Positions 33,500-45,140 of a DNA stretch of 64,000 nucleotides are shown in pieces. A program made the position numbers and the translations under genes. Below the pieces are notes generated by a model that saw only the letters and a program-made list of their open reading frames with translations, had not been told where the DNA came from and did no database searches. Location of the stretch: the NCBI RefSeq assembly GCF_003086295.3, contig NC_092051.1, positions 13,074,810 through 13,138,809 of the forward strand. The letters are read 5' to 3'. Numbering within the stretch: the stretch's first letter is position 1; the number at the start of each line of letters is the position of its first letter. The DNA comes from Arachis hypogaea. Its lineage: Eukaryota > Streptophyta > Magnoliopsida > Fabales > Fabaceae.

Positions 33500-34794
33500 G
33501 GATGAAGGTGTTGAAGCACTATACGTCAACATCAGTGGACAGTGAACAAAGTATCAAATCTTTCTATTTAACAAATCTTACTGTGTTTTTTGTTATTGTC
33601 CTATTTTAATATGTTATATCACTTTTGTTTTTAGATATGATTGTACAATACATGTGATGAAATGACTGGAGATAATTGATCCAAAAAATATCAAAAAGAG
33701 AAAATATTCATGGAAGAATTGGAAACAGGTAACTATTTTTAAAAATAGAAAACTCTCTATTACTAAATTAACGAAGTTTAATAAAGAAATTTCTTTAAAC
33801 TGTAGGAACAAGTTGATCATTTCAGAGTCACATATGCTTCATTCATTCTATTTGACGAAATGAATCAAATCAAAGATAAAGCCATTCAAGAATCTAAAGC
33901 CATCAGACTATCCAAGCCATCTGCTGCATTATTAACTCCTTACTGTACAATTAAAATCAGGAGATATTGATAGTAAATAGTTTGAATATTGTAAATTGTT
34001 AAGAATTTCTATACTGATTGTGTACTTAATTGTCTGTGCAATGTATAGTTCAGACAAACACATACTTTGTATCTTTGTAAATATTCAATTCAAGTTTTTC
34101 ATAAATTTTCTTTGTAAAATAAAACTTCTATGAACCTGTCTATACTGTATTGAAATGTTGTTAATCTGAATGAATCCAGGTTAAAAAAAATATAGAAAAA
34201 GAAGAATAAATTCTATAATACACTAAATTGCTTTTTGAATACACTGAAAACTATTCAAATAAACACCAAATTCTGTAGGTTGATTTTCTACACTGCTTAA
34301 GTATTGAATTGTCTATATACTGTATATTTAAAACAAACAAATTCCATCAAATAATTGAAGAAACTAATTTCAAAACAACCAGCAACATGGTAAAATAGAA
34401 CAAAATAATAAAATTTAAAAACTAAATCTCATTTCCATAAAAAAAATATTACATAGATTACGCCAAAATTGTGTCAAAGACAACGAAATGGATTCATAAG
34501 AACACCGAAAATCACTCCTATTCTCTTGAATTTCTGAACTGATAATTCATAAATGTCCATGATAATGGTTGGAATTTGACTGTACCGCTAAACCACCATA
34601 AAAAAGGTTCAACTGCGAAAAGTAAACCATATATTAGCAAAACTATTAACATGCACAAACTCAATTTCTCCTGTTTAAAGAACATCACTTTTATTTCACT
34701 TAGAGCGTTCTTTTTCTTTTTTTTTCAAAGCATTTGCAATTTATTTTTTCGTGTTCAATCCCAATCTATTTTTTGGACATTCTCTTGTTCTCAC

Positions 34795-37600
34795 CTATGG
34801 AGGGCTTTAAAGCTCGTTAATATCTTCCAATGAAGCATCATCATGAGATAATGAACATTTTTCTTTTTACTTTTAGCTTTGTATTCTTGCATTTCAACCA
34901 TAGCATTATCATATGCGCAGTGCAAAATCATAGTCAACTCCTCATATTCTAATGTAAATTCACAAATATTTTGTGACCAAAACACCAAATTGTTAAATCT
35001 CCTACTTCTTGGCTCCAATAGAGGCTCGTCGTGGCTGCTCTTGATATGTGTGTGCCTCCTCTTTACGTTCTTACTCCATCGTTCCAATATATCTTAGTGA
35101 CACTTTATTTACTCGTTCAAAGGTTAATGGGCTCAGAGAGTGACGGCACAATATCCCTCTTGACTCGAATAATAAGCACTGACATTTAACTTCAGATGAT
35201 ATCGCGTCGTATGTAACACAAACTTGTTGAGTTAGAAACCTGTTCTACAACTTCATATACCGTATAACCTAGAGCAGAATGCGTTGATCTTGTGATATAA
35301 TTCACCTTTCCTATAAATTGTGCTTGGACTTCCGTGAACTTCTTGTGAGTATACACATGCTAAAATTGAGCTTCTATTGAGGATTTTGTTTCACACGATA
35401 TGACGGTATGAAAATCTGCAGCATTCACTTCTCTCCCTGCTCTCTACTTCCTAAGCAATTATCATGCTGATTGACAAATTGGATAAGTGAGCTGTTGCAC
35501 GTAATAAACTTTTTTAAAAAAGCATGCATGCTCTCGCTCCTTTGTGTGCTTTTCATCCCGGCCCAGAAGTGGTGATCGAGATAAACTTGAATCATAAATG
35601 ACAACGATCTTCGAAAAGCTATGAAAAAATCAGAAAATACCTAAATCAGAACCAAAATATACTGAAGACATACAATTTGACATCTCTACTGCACAAGCAA
35701 AACACATAAATATCCACACACTAAAAGTAACAACATCAGTTAATCCTAATAAAGACACCATTACCTGAAAGTCACTTATTGTCCCCAACACCATACTTCA
35801 TCAAAAGATCATTTTAATTCCTATCAAATGATTTTTTTGTAAAAGAGTTCCAAACAACATAAGTTATTTGGTGTTCAATTTTTTCGTGTCACTTGTAGCC
35901 CTTAAATTTACTTGGGATCTTCTTCATGATATGCCAAATACACCGCCGGTGAATTATTGTGGGCATACAAGCTTCAATAACCCTTTGCATCGATGTACAT
36001 TGATTGATAAGAATGCCTTTCGGAGCATTTTCTCCCATGCATGCAATGAAGTCAACATTCAAATAACAATTTGAATGATTGAATATCCTCGTTTTCATCA
36101 AAGTACATCCCAGAAGTGTTGACTGACCGTGGTGATTCAGGCCAACAAAAGAACCAAAAACCATATTATACTTGAATACAACGACACAGAAACAAATCAT
36201 ATATACACTGAAAAACTATCTATATACATCGAAAGTGTTTCAAAATACACATAAACCAAAACAAAATATTACCTGTTTGTATTATAAGTGTTATCGAATG
36301 AAATAACATTTATAAAATACTCACAGAGAACCCTGCTTCTTGCGTTGGTCCAAAAAGCAATCTTAATTGACTGATCAACCTCAAGTTCAAGCTCGAAAAA
36401 TACATTCTGATTCTTCTCTTTCATTCTTAATAAGTATTTTTCAAATTCTTTTGCATCCTCTAGTTCCAAAACATTCCACACTTCTCTCGTGATGTAATTT
36501 CTCACATCTTTTTTAATAAAACTTAATTCACGATGACCCCTACTGCTGTGACAAATGATTGATATGTTTTGCTTGGTCTGATTCCGACTTTCTCGTTATT
36601 CTCTATTGTATGTCGTACAAACATGCTTAATTACCTATGTTGTTTAAGCATCTCTACTTGATTTGGATAGCACGGATGTGAATGATGCAACACAACCCTC
36701 GAAATGATCCAAACACCAACGTCTTTCAATATATGTACATAAATTTTTGCAGGATAATTTAATCCAGCTGAGGAATTTGTCTTCTCAGTTGGAGATATGT
36801 TCGATTTCCATTTCCCCTCTCTGGTACATGTAACCAACTGGTTCTTAATTTCATTTTCCTTCTTATTTGTGTTCCGAATTTTCGTAGAAAAACCTGCAAG
36901 TTTAGAATAATCTTTGTAGAATTTTTCAGCTTCTTCAAAAGTGTTAAAAGTCATCGCAACCTTTGAAACAAGCTGCTCATCAACATCACATAGAAACTAA
37001 AAATACACCGAAATCGTTCCAAAATAAACCATATTAGAATCTAAAATACACCGAAATTTTGAACGAAACAGATTCATCAAAATAATAAAATTAGATTCAG
37101 AACTCGTACATTACATTCAAATTCAAACCATCAACCATGAATAATAATTTTCAGAAACAAAAACAAAATTATTCAACTACAAAATCATAAACAACTAACA
37201 AACTACATTAACTATATTCAAATCACACCTCACCACTTGATTCGGTTCAAAATAATAATACAATTTGTCCTGGTTCAATTGATAGTCTGAACCTAAAAAT
37301 ATATCAAAAGATTTCCAAAATACACCAATTTATAATAGAAATACATCGAAACGAGAACAGAACAGATTTATGACAATAATAATTCAGATTCAGAACTCCT
37401 ACGTTACATTCAATTCAAACCATCAACCATAAACAATAATTTCCAAAGACAAAAATAATATTATTCACCTACAGAATCATAAACTACTAACGAACTACAT
37501 TAACTAGAATCAAACCACACCTCAGCCACTTGATTTGATTCAAAACAATAATCCACTTCGCTCTGGTTCAATTGACGGTCTGAACTTGAATCATTCATTA
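34795..37600 (-). pseudogene. FAR1/FHY3-type MULE transposase, degenerate
   Basis: Proposed exon 1 near 37600-37520 encodes MNDSSSDRQLNQSEVDYCF. The FAR1 DNA-binding domain (about 36998-36640) has FNTFEEAEKFYKDYSKLAGF and the KNQLVTCTREGKW region. The MULE transposase core (about 36505-35890) includes the TNARSRVLCEYF and NMVFGSFVGLNHHGQSTLLG blocks, and MPTIIHRRCIWHIMKKIP. A SWIM motif CQCLLFESRGILCRH is at about 35195-35145, and the tail has ERWSKNVKRRHTHIKSS. Stops and frame changes occur between blocks. FHY3/FAR1 transcription factors evolved from such transposases; here the partner gene and decay indicate a transposon. Confidence 0.75.
37020..37595. repeat. Tandem duplication of about 300 bp covering FAR1 exon 1
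   Basis: 37020-37295 and 37325-37595 are diverged direct copies. Both contain CAACCATRAAYAATAATTT, CACTTGATT and CTGGTTCAATTGA in the same order. Only the second copy keeps the likely start codon. Confidence 0.75.
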
Positions 37601-37900
37601 TCTTCGACAACGAAATACCTGTTCAAACCTGATTTCATAGCTTGATTTCAAAGTCTTTGATCTAATTCAAATCAGATAAACGAGCATTGAACTTGAACGA
37701 AGAGAACGAAGAGAACATAGAAAAGGAAGAGAAACGCAAAAAACATAGAGATGGAACAGAACGTAGAGATGCAAAAAACGCTAAAAAAGTTCAAAAAAGG
37801 AAATAAAATCCGCATGAAAAAGACAGTTATATATATATATTTGTGTATTGAGTCAAAAATTTGTTAGAAATAGTTGTAGGTAGAGATGAATTAAGTCAAA

Positions 37901-38755
37901 ACTGCTTAATTGGACTTAGTTGGTTAAATGATTTAGACGTAGAGATTAATTGAAAAACATTATACCCTCTGTACGAATCATTAATTGAAGTATCAAAAAA
38001 ATTCTGTCGTAGTTATTCAAGATATTTATTTTGGAACGATAATATTAAAAAAACAAAAAATACGTTTAAAATTTTTCTTATTTAATATTTATTAATTAAT
38101 TATTATAATAATTAATAAATATTAAATAAAATAAATTCCAACCCTTTTCTTTTAATTTTTTTTGTTAACAAACCTCTCTAATTTTGGAATACTTTACACC
38201 ATAGAACATTACACGCTCTTGTTTTTTTCCCCTACCACAATTCACAAATTAATTAATCCACATACTTTTAATGGAAGAATTAACTTTTCAAAAGTGTCAG
38301 GGTAATGTCCGGAAAAAAAAGTGTGTCAGGGTTAATATTTTTATTAATATTAATTAATATTTAGTCAATATTTTATTTTTATATTATTAAAATTCAAAAT
38401 TTAATATTTGATATTTAGAATATTGAAAATTATATTTTTTATTTTTTTAAAGAATTTCGAATTCAAGTAGTATAAGAGAAAAGCACAAAATTCTCATTAG
38501 AAAAAAAAAGAGAGAACAGATTTACGAGCCAAATCAATGAATGTATAAAAGGTTACAAAAATTGTCTTTGGACAGAATATAATAAATACCTAATAAATAT
38601 TATCCTGCCAATATAAAATAAAACGATACATTCTATGAGAAGAACAAAGGAGCTCTTTGAGCAGAAAGAATGGCGATTACACCTCTTGCACCTCCTCCTC
38701 TTCCTCCTCCGTCTTCTCTTATACATCCATTAATAATGAATTACAGCATGAGTGC
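37901..38755. other. AT-rich intergenic region, 3' side of the first PMEI gene
   Basis: No gene is visible. It includes an AT palindrome near 38090-38125 and the 3' UTR of the next gene at its right end. Confidence 0.5.
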
Positions 38756-39442
38756 TTAGAACAAGAAGTTGTTGTGGTTGTTGATCCAGCCGTCCATGAT
38801 GGCCAAGCAGTTTCCACCGAGTTGATAAACAAGAGCAGATTTTTCGGAAATGGGGTTGGTGACACCCTTGGATTCAACGAAAGCATCATCACAGGCAGAT
38901 CTATCAGACAACACAGAGCTGAACTTGTAGTAAGCATCAACAACATCAAAGCGCTGAACGAGTTCCAAAGCTTCCTGAATGGTTTCAATCATGTTCTTGT
39001 AGCAGCTCTTGCAGACATGGAGAGCACCCTTGGCGGCATCTTGGGTGGCAGGGCTGTCAACTTCGACGACGATGCTAGCATGAACCTCCAAGGTGACGTT
39101 GAGGGTGATTTTCATCTCGGCTTCAAGGGCCTTGAATGGATCGAACATGAAGCCATGGACGAATGGTGCAATGGTCTTGGCACAGAGGACAGGGTTCTCG
39201 GTGCCAGTGCAGAAGTGTTGGATTTGGGCCCTGAATTTTGCTGCATCACCTTCCAGCTTGAGGTTGAAGAGGTTGGAGCCTAAGCCGCCGAAGAGGCCAG
39301 CGGTTTTGGTAAGCTCGCCGGTGGGGTTGACGGAGGGTACCGGTGACGGAGCTGGGGCTCCTGCTGGGAAGTTAAAAGCATGGGTTGAAAGGAGGACGGA
39401 GGAAAGTGCCACAATAAAGAAAAGGCTCTTATTGAATGCCAT
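38756..39442 (-). CDS. Pectin methylesterase/invertase inhibitor-domain (PMEI-like) protein 1
   Basis: A single-exon gene of 228 residues. Residues 1-22 are a signal peptide (hydrophobic FFIVALSSVLL, cleavage near THA). A proline-rich linker (residues 27-40) precedes the PMEI fold. Cys78 and Cys87 (HFCTGTENPVLC) form the first expected disulfide; Cys144 or Cys147 (VCKSCY) and Cys184 (SACDDAF) match the second. PMEI proteins block pectin methylesterase or invertase in the cell wall; which target is unknown. A TATA box lies about 130 bp upstream. It is the most diverged of three paralogues in the window and has no frame break. Confidence 0.85.
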   Translation of the reverse strand: MAFNKSLFFIVALSSVLLSTHAFNFPAGAPAPSPVPSVNPTGELTKTAGLFGGLGSNLFNLKLEGDAAKFRAQIQHFCTGTENPVLCAKTIAPFVHGFMFDPFKALEAEMKITLNVTLEVHASIVVEVDSPATQDAAKGALHVCKSCYKNMIETIQEALELVQRFDVVDAYYKFSSVLSDRSACDDAFVESKGVTNPISEKSALVYQLGGNCLAIMDGWINNHNNFLF

Positions 39443-39573
39443 TGTATTTATCCTCCTTTGTCTTTGGAAGAAGAGTTTTTTTCTTCTTCTCTTTATTCAA
39501 CAAAGTTAAAGACAAAGGAGAATAGATAGATGCTTTTGTTTGCCTTGATTCAATTAGCAGCAATATGGTCTCC

Positions 39574-39580
39574 TTTTATA
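39574..39580 (-). promoter_or_regulatory. TATA box of PMEI-like gene 1
   Basis: TATAAAA on the - strand, about 135 bp before the ATG. The spacing and sequence repeat in paralogues 2 and 3. Confidence 0.6.
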
Positions 39581-39599
39581 GCATCTATCTATATGCCAA

Positions 39600-41948
39600 A
39601 AATAGCTTGCTAGCTAGGGAAACTAACTTCTCTCAAATTTAGAATTTTTCTCTTCATACCATCATGTTTGTTATGACCCTTTCCTATTTTGACTTTCACA
39701 ATTATAGCTTGTGCAGTTGTGAATTATCAACAAAATAGAAAATAGAAAATTCTATTTATAAAAACTTGTTAGGTGGAGATGCGTATTATGATGTTGAATG
39801 ATGGTAAATTACATTAAATGAAAGTATTTATTTTGATTCAAAATAAAGGTGTAAAGAGAATACAGAAAAAGAATAAAAGTGAATTATCTAAATATCTAAA
39901 TAAATAAAATATAATTATTATAGATTCTTTCTGTATTTTATGTACATTGTTAATATATATAAATATTGACTTAAATTAAAAATATTTATTTTAGTACGAA
40001 GATAAATTTAACACGTACTGATATGAGAAAAATATAAATAAATAAAAATACGACAAATGAACTATATATATTAATATATTTTAATATATTAATATAAGTC
40101 CTAACAAATGATGAATTGGCTGTAGTGTTATATTGCTTTGGCATTATGAGTTTGGAGAGAGATGGAAACAGAGAATGCAGAGAAAGAAAATGATGAGATT
40201 TGGTTCAATTGATTATTACTTCTTGACTTGATTACAATTGTTCATACTGTACCTATTTGTACTAGTAACATCTATTCATAGGCTAAGATATTAAGTAATG
40301 GCTTGATGACCAAGTAAACCCTCACTAGCTAGATAATTCTGGTATTGCTGGTGTACCAGACTCAACTGAAATAACTGCCTCGGATCCTTTTCTATCTGCC
40401 TTAGACTCTTCTATACCAGCACTAGTGCACTACTATCCACAGGCATGATTATTTCTGCTGGTTGTAGTTGTTACTGTGATGGATTTCATAGTAAGTGAAC
40501 AGGCTTGTAATCCACATGTAACTAATATAATACGAAATTATTGATCACTTGAACAATATGCCATTATTTAGTGAGAAATTAAGGGACCATCACTTCTTAG
40601 CTGCATTTGGTTGAATAAAGAATAAGATAGGACACAAAGAAAGTACACACAAAAAATTGTGTTTTTGTATTTTATTTGTTAATAAATTATATATAAAGAA
40701 AATAAATTATATAAGTCAAAATTTCTTTTATTTTCTTTTGCATAAAAATTTAGAAGAAAAGTAAAATAATAAAAAATATAATAATAAAAAATTATTAAAA
40801 ATAATAAAAAATAGAAAAATAAATTGTATTTTTTGTTAACGTTTCTATGTTTTTCCTGACAAAAATGATATAAGATATATTAATTCAGTGTCTCAAGACA
40901 CAATATCTATATTTATATTTCATCTACCGAACATAATTTTGTATGACTATATTTCTATTTCAATGTCTCTGTATACAAATATAGTTTTTGGGCCAACATT
41001 GTAATTTTATATTATTAGAATTTAGTATTTAGAGTTTAATATTTAAGATTTAATCAACGCCATATATTTTTAGATATTTCATATAAAAATACATTTATTG
41101 GCCATATGTAACATTGCTCCATCAACAAATTACAACTATGAATATTAATATTTTACACGAATGTTCTGATAATCGAATTGGGAATCAATCGCTAAATCAG
41201 TTTGGTTCAAGCTTAAAACTGCTCAGCAGCAAATCGATAAAAAAATTAAGAAATTGGTCAAACAATTAATTAACTGATTAAACGAGTTCTATTTTTTAAA
41301 AGTTAATCGGTTTAAACTAATAAAATATAAAAAATTATTTTTAAAATTATATAATTTATATACAAATATATTATTTTATTATATTCAATTCAATTGCAAT
41401 TAAATCTTAAATTTTTGAATTTCTACTATCACCGGTTCAGTTTTTAGAAAACACACTTGCATAGATAATTTTGGGGTGATCTTGTCACTTGCAAATGCCA
41501 AAATGATACATATACTGCAAATTGAATAAACACAGTTTTAAAAAATGTCTGGCTTCAATCCATGACCTACAACTAAAATTATGAAAGGAACAATTTAGCT
41601 ATCTCAACTTTAGTATTTTGCAGTTACAGAATTTTCCAATGTTACTGTAAGACTGAACACTCAATCTAGACTCCAATTTAAAATGACCACTCAAAATCTA
41701 GACTCTCATTTAAAAATTACCACTCAAACTCCATCATGCTAAGGTTGAAAACTCTGTTTTCTGCACAAGTTCTTGAGTCCTATTCTTTCTCTGTTTTGTA
41801 CCTTCAATGATCATCCAAATTACTTGGTTAGAAACTTCCAATTATAGTTTAGAAAACTTTGGTTTAATTTGTCTAATTTGTATATGCATAGAAATGAAAG
41901 GTTCATAGTAACCAATACGATAAATAAACTTTAGTGTGTTTATATAAT
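39600..41948. other. AT-rich intergenic region with a possible LTR relic
   Basis: No gene is supported. 40120-40540 is less AT-rich, and on the - strand reads like the pyrimidine-rich end of a copia-type LTR. No partner LTR or primer site confirms it. Confidence 0.35.
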
Positions 41949-41956
41949 ACATTTTT

Positions 41957-42126
41957 GAGGAATGCTAGGGGACAGCAATTTTGGTGTTTTGTAACCATCA
42001 ATTGGCTATCAATAGTGTTTTTAATGGTGTGAGATCACATTTAATGGTGGGAGATCACTCACTTTTGTTTTGATGGTTAAGTGTTGGTCAGAAAACACAA
42101 AAGTTGTTGGCCCCTAAACTTTTCCA
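41957..42126. mobile_element. 170-bp MITE (Mutator-like)
   Basis: The inner ends AGGGGACAGCAATTTTGGTG and AGGGGCCAACAACTTTTGTG (right end inverted) pair over about 24 bp with mismatches. The flanks carry the direct repeat ACATTTTT (41949-41956 and 42127-42134). It resembles the AhMITE1-like elements of peanut as I recall them, which I cannot verify. Confidence 0.6.
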
Positions 42127-42540
42127 ACATTTTTATAATATTAAGTCATAATTTCACTTTTTTTTCTTAAATTTAAGATTTATGTTTCAAGTTAATTTTA
42201 AACAAATCTTGCATATTATAATACAATCCTATCATGTTTGTAATATGTAACACCGTTGTATTTTCATATTAATATCACATCATATATATCTCCTCTCTTT
42301 GTAAGTATTTGATAAGTTTTTTGTATATTTGATATAATGATTGACAAATTGAAAGTATTTGCTTAATTATCATTAAGATTTAATCCATTCACAGTAACTC
42401 GGGAACTTTAACAATATGGACAAAAATGGATTTTTCAAAAAAAAAAAGGGAAAAACCTTGAAAACGGGTGTTTCGTATTAGCATTTTAATTCATTTTTAT
42501 ACGCCAGCATTTTGAGAACGTTGGGGGTCAGAAAAAACAA

Positions 42541-42630
42541 TGCTCTTGTTCTAACGGTAACGGGTAGGCCATGCCATTTCCGGCCATCTCATTCTGTAAA
42601 ATGTCGGTTGTGAGCATCAAACAATTTAAT
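42541..42630. repeat. Direct repeat flanking PMEI gene 2 (copy a)
   Basis: Shares CTCTTGTTC, GGGTAGGCCATGCCATTTCC-like sequence and GGTTGTGAGCATCAAACAAT with 44037-44126. The two copies bracket PMEI gene 2 and mark the tandem duplication unit. Confidence 0.75.
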
Positions 42631-42892
42631 ATTTATTAATAACTTAATATTTCACATGTGATGAGTGAGGATGTTAGTGAAGTTATTATGTTGCTTTCTT
42701 TCTTTTGCAGCTTGGAAGTTTTGCAGAGTATTATAATAAAAATTCCTCAATATATATTGTTGTATTTCGTTGGTAAAAGATTACATCTCACAAATTAATT
42801 ACAACGATGATACACCATAAAGAATTAGCAGCCATATATATGGCTACCATGTGCACCTCCTCCTCCTCCACCTCCAATATTGATTAGATTAA

Positions 42893-43603
42893 TTAAAAAA
42901 GGAAATTGTTCTGGTTATTGATCGAGGCGTCGAAGATTACCAAGGACTTTGAAATAAATTGACTAGCAGCATTAAGAGCCTCTTTGCAAATAGGGTTGAT
43001 GGCTCCTGGAGATTCAACGAAAGCATCATCGCAGGTGCCTCTGTAACTTGCAGCACTGCTGAACCTGTAGTAAGCATCAATCACGTTGTCCTGGTTCACC
43101 AGCTCAAGAGATTCATTGATGGCATCTACTGCATTGTCGTAGCACTCCTTGCAGATGGACAGAGCAGCCATTGCCTTCTTTGGGGTGGTGTGGTCCTTCA
43201 GTGATTTTGCGATATCCGCCACAACCTCCAACGAATGGTTGAGGGCGGCGTTCATCTGAGTTTCAAGGGCCTTGATTGGATCAAATTTCCCCTTCACGAA
43301 TGGTGCAATGGTTTCGGCACAGAAATCAGGGTTCTGGATGCCAGTGCAGAAATCCGCGATCTGCTGGGCCTTGGATTTTGCATCACCTTCAAGGTTGAGG
43401 CCAAGGTCGAGGTTGAGGTTGTCGTTCAAGCCGCTGAAGAAGTCGTTAACTGGATTGGTGGGTTCAGCGGTGACCGGGCCGGGGGCCGGGGCGGGGGCTG
43501 GATTAGTGAACCAGATTGACATCCCTGTGTATCGATAGGCATGGCCTGAAAGGAGGAGAGAGGAGAGTGTCACAATGAGGAGAAGGCTATTGTTATAAGC
43601 CAT
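42893..43603 (-). CDS. PMEI-domain protein 2
   Basis: A single exon of 236 residues. The signal peptide is about residues 1-22 (LLLIVTLSSLLLSGHA). The linker NPAPAPAPGP is followed by the PMEI domain with DFCTGIQNPDFCAET (first Cys pair), SICKECYDNAVDAINESLEL and GTCDDAF (second pair). The N-terminal residues and both flanks are nearly the same as in paralogue 3, so the two arose from a recent duplication. It probably acts in the apoplast as an inhibitor of a wall enzyme. It ends with NNQNNFLF, shared by the family. Confidence 0.86.
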   Translation of the reverse strand: MAYNNSLLLIVTLSSLLLSGHAYRYTGMSIWFTNPAPAPAPGPVTAEPTNPVNDFFSGLNDNLNLDLGLNLEGDAKSKAQQIADFCTGIQNPDFCAETIAPFVKGKFDPIKALETQMNAALNHSLEVVADIAKSLKDHTTPKKAMAALSICKECYDNAVDAINESLELVNQDNVIDAYYRFSSAASYRGTCDDAFVESPGAINPICKEALNAASQFISKSLVIFDASINNQNNFLF

Positions 43604-43708
43604 TGTCTTCTTTTTCTTTTGGAAAATAATTATTATTAAATTTATTCAAAAGAAATAAGAGGCAGGGCAAAAGATTTGCCTTGATTGAAAAAGGGAACTA
43701 GGGTGGGC

Positions 43709-43715
43709 TTTTATA
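43709..43715 (-). promoter_or_regulatory. TATA box of PMEI gene 2
   Basis: TATAAAA on the - strand, about 105 bp before the ATG, in a context shared with PMEI gene 3. Confidence 0.6.
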
Positions 43716-44036
43716 GTTTCAGTTGTTCGTTGCATCTATATACCCAAAATAGGTATGTGTGGGATAATTGTTAAATATGCCGATTTTGTTGCAGTGATTA
43801 AGGGTTCACGTTGGCTGTGGTAGCTTTCTGTTCAAATTGGAAGGTGTACGTGTGTGGTGTTATGTGGGTCTTGGTTTAAATTGATAAAAGGTAGGAGTTG
43901 TTAAAAGACACAAATTAATCTTGAAAATATCGTCATGAGCACACTTAACTTTTCAAACTAAAAATAAAATAAAAGCATACGATCGATCTTTATTTACAGT
44001 TTATCAAATACAAACTAAAATGGGGTTTCAACAACA

Positions 44037-44126
44037 AGTCTCTTGTTCCAACGAGTTACGAGTAGGCCATGCCATTTCCAGCTGCTTGCATTATGTAAAA
44101 TGTAGGTTGTGAGCATCAAACAATAT
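44037..44126. repeat. Direct repeat flanking PMEI gene 2 (copy b)
   Basis: Partner of 42541-42630, about 1.5 kb apart in the same orientation, with roughly 85 percent similarity by eye. Confidence 0.75.
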
Positions 44127-44248
44127 AAGGGAGCTCTGTGCTGGCATGGACTTTCGTGGCTAACGGTGCCCACAAATTGACCAGTCACTAGTGTGCTGAC
44201 ATGTGACATTTTCTATTAGGTGATGGGAGCTTGTTATGAAAAATGTTA

Positions 44249-44602
44249 GAGAAAAGGACAAATAGATCCCTAACCTTTTGTCCCGCGGACATTTTCGTCC
44301 CTGAGCATTTGAAAATACTTTTAAATCTCCGACCTTCACAAATCTTGGATGGATGAGTCCCTCCGTCGAATTGCCTCCGCCAGACTCGCCGGAGAAGTCT
44401 GATGTGACTCTCGTGCGGATGACGTGGCATGACTGGTTGACACCTGGACTGCTGACTGGAAAGCTACATTACAAAATTGGACAAATAAGTCCCTGCACCA
44501 CTAAACTACGTCATTTTGATTTCATCCCTAATCCTTAAATTGATTGCGTTTCTTTCTGGAGGCCAGTGTGAGGAGCTCAACCTGCATCAACCATGGCTGC
44601 TA
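44249..44602. repeat. Left terminal inverted repeat of the MULE
   Basis: Begins GAGAAAAGGACAAATAG and ends with CCATGGCTGCTA, which holds the start codon of the GRF gene. Confidence 0.9.
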
Positions 44603-45140
44603 ATGGAGCATTAGCAACATCGAGAAGAAGCCGCAGAGGAGTAAGAGAAGAAAATTTTGCTTCAAGCTCAGACCCTTGTGTTGTGCACGACGGAGACCTA
44701 AAGGACGATGTCGCCCCGAGATGTTTCTGTGGAGTTTATGCGATAATGTATATGTCGAAGACGATTAGCAACCCAAACAGAGTCTTTTTGTGTTGCCCAT
44801 TCTATAAGGTAAGATAAAAAAAACCTGGGAATTTTGTTCTGTTTGAATGGTTTGATATAGTACATTATTTTGGGAATTTTGACAGGGAAACCAACTGCAT
44901 TGCAAGTTTTTTCTTTGGGTCGATGAGCATCTTGCTAGAATGGGAAGCAATGGTTGCATCTTTGATAAAAGACCTCTGATTGAGAAAGAGGCAGAAGTTG
45001 TTGAAGAGGAAGAGGAATTTTGTCATAGGATGGCTGTACTGGAGGAGAAGGTTACTGTGTTAGAGAAGAAAAAAAACCCGTTAGCTTGTTGTATTGTTAT
45101 AATTGTATGTGCAATTGTGGCTGCTTTTTTATGTATTTAG
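44593..45140 (+). CDS. GRF-type zinc-finger protein with C-terminal membrane segment, carried by the MULE
   Basis: Exon 1 is 44593-44808 and exon 2 is 44886-45140 (GT-AG, phase 0), giving 156 residues. Residues 44-84 form a GRF zinc finger: CFCG, then VFLCCPFY and HCKFFLW supply the Cys ligands and aromatic motif. An acidic coiled coil follows (EAEVVEEEEEF to VTVLEKK). The last 21 residues (LACCIVIIVCAIVAAFLC) form one membrane-spanning tail. GRF fingers bind nucleic acid in some proteins; plant short GRF proteins with membrane tails are uncharacterised. The ATG and first codons are in the terminal repeat, so the element end probably supplies its promoter and leader. The frame is intact, unlike the transposase. 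Confidence 0.8.

Larger units (their letters stand above)
30607..33970 (+). pseudogene. Ulp1-like (C48 peptidase) gene of the MULE, interrupted
   Basis: The first block (about 30607-30870) encodes CSTRSIHDKFHNMSDDKKS and LGFGDMMHIPAMNVLHKFLK, the N-terminal domain seen in legume MULE-borne Ulp1-like proteins. A second block at about 31105-31200 has WMADVEKKKFHVPNPLNKK, the region near the catalytic His. After the copia insertion come VEALYVNISGQ, YDCTIHVMKWLEIIDPKN (with the expected catalytic Cys) and, after another intron at about 33729-33806, EQVDHFRVTYASFILFDEMN. Stops and a missing middle exon make it non-functional. Ulp1 proteases cleave SUMO; this family's role in MULEs is not settled. 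Confidence 0.65.
29400..37900. mobile_element. Degenerate FAR1-type MULE with an Ulp1-like gene, boundaries approximate
   Basis: A FAR1/MULE transposase relic on the - strand (34795-37600) and an Ulp1-like protease relic on the + strand (30607-33970) converge on each other. Introns and spacers share recurring motifs such as GGTGTATTTCATGTGAATTG and ACACCGAAA, which ties the two halves together. I did not find clear terminal repeats or a target duplication, so the ends are set by content. A Ty1-copia fragment is inserted in the Ulp1-like gene. Confidence 0.6.

Noticed and set aside
38657..39509. Long + strand ORFs opposite PMEI gene 1 (similar ones opposite genes 2 and 3)
   Set aside because: They are antisense shadows of the PMEI frames. 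Signal peptide and Cys pattern are found only on the - strand.
40120..40540. Solo LTR of a copia element
   Set aside because: Composition is suggestive, but no clear TG/CA ends or target duplication could be fixed.
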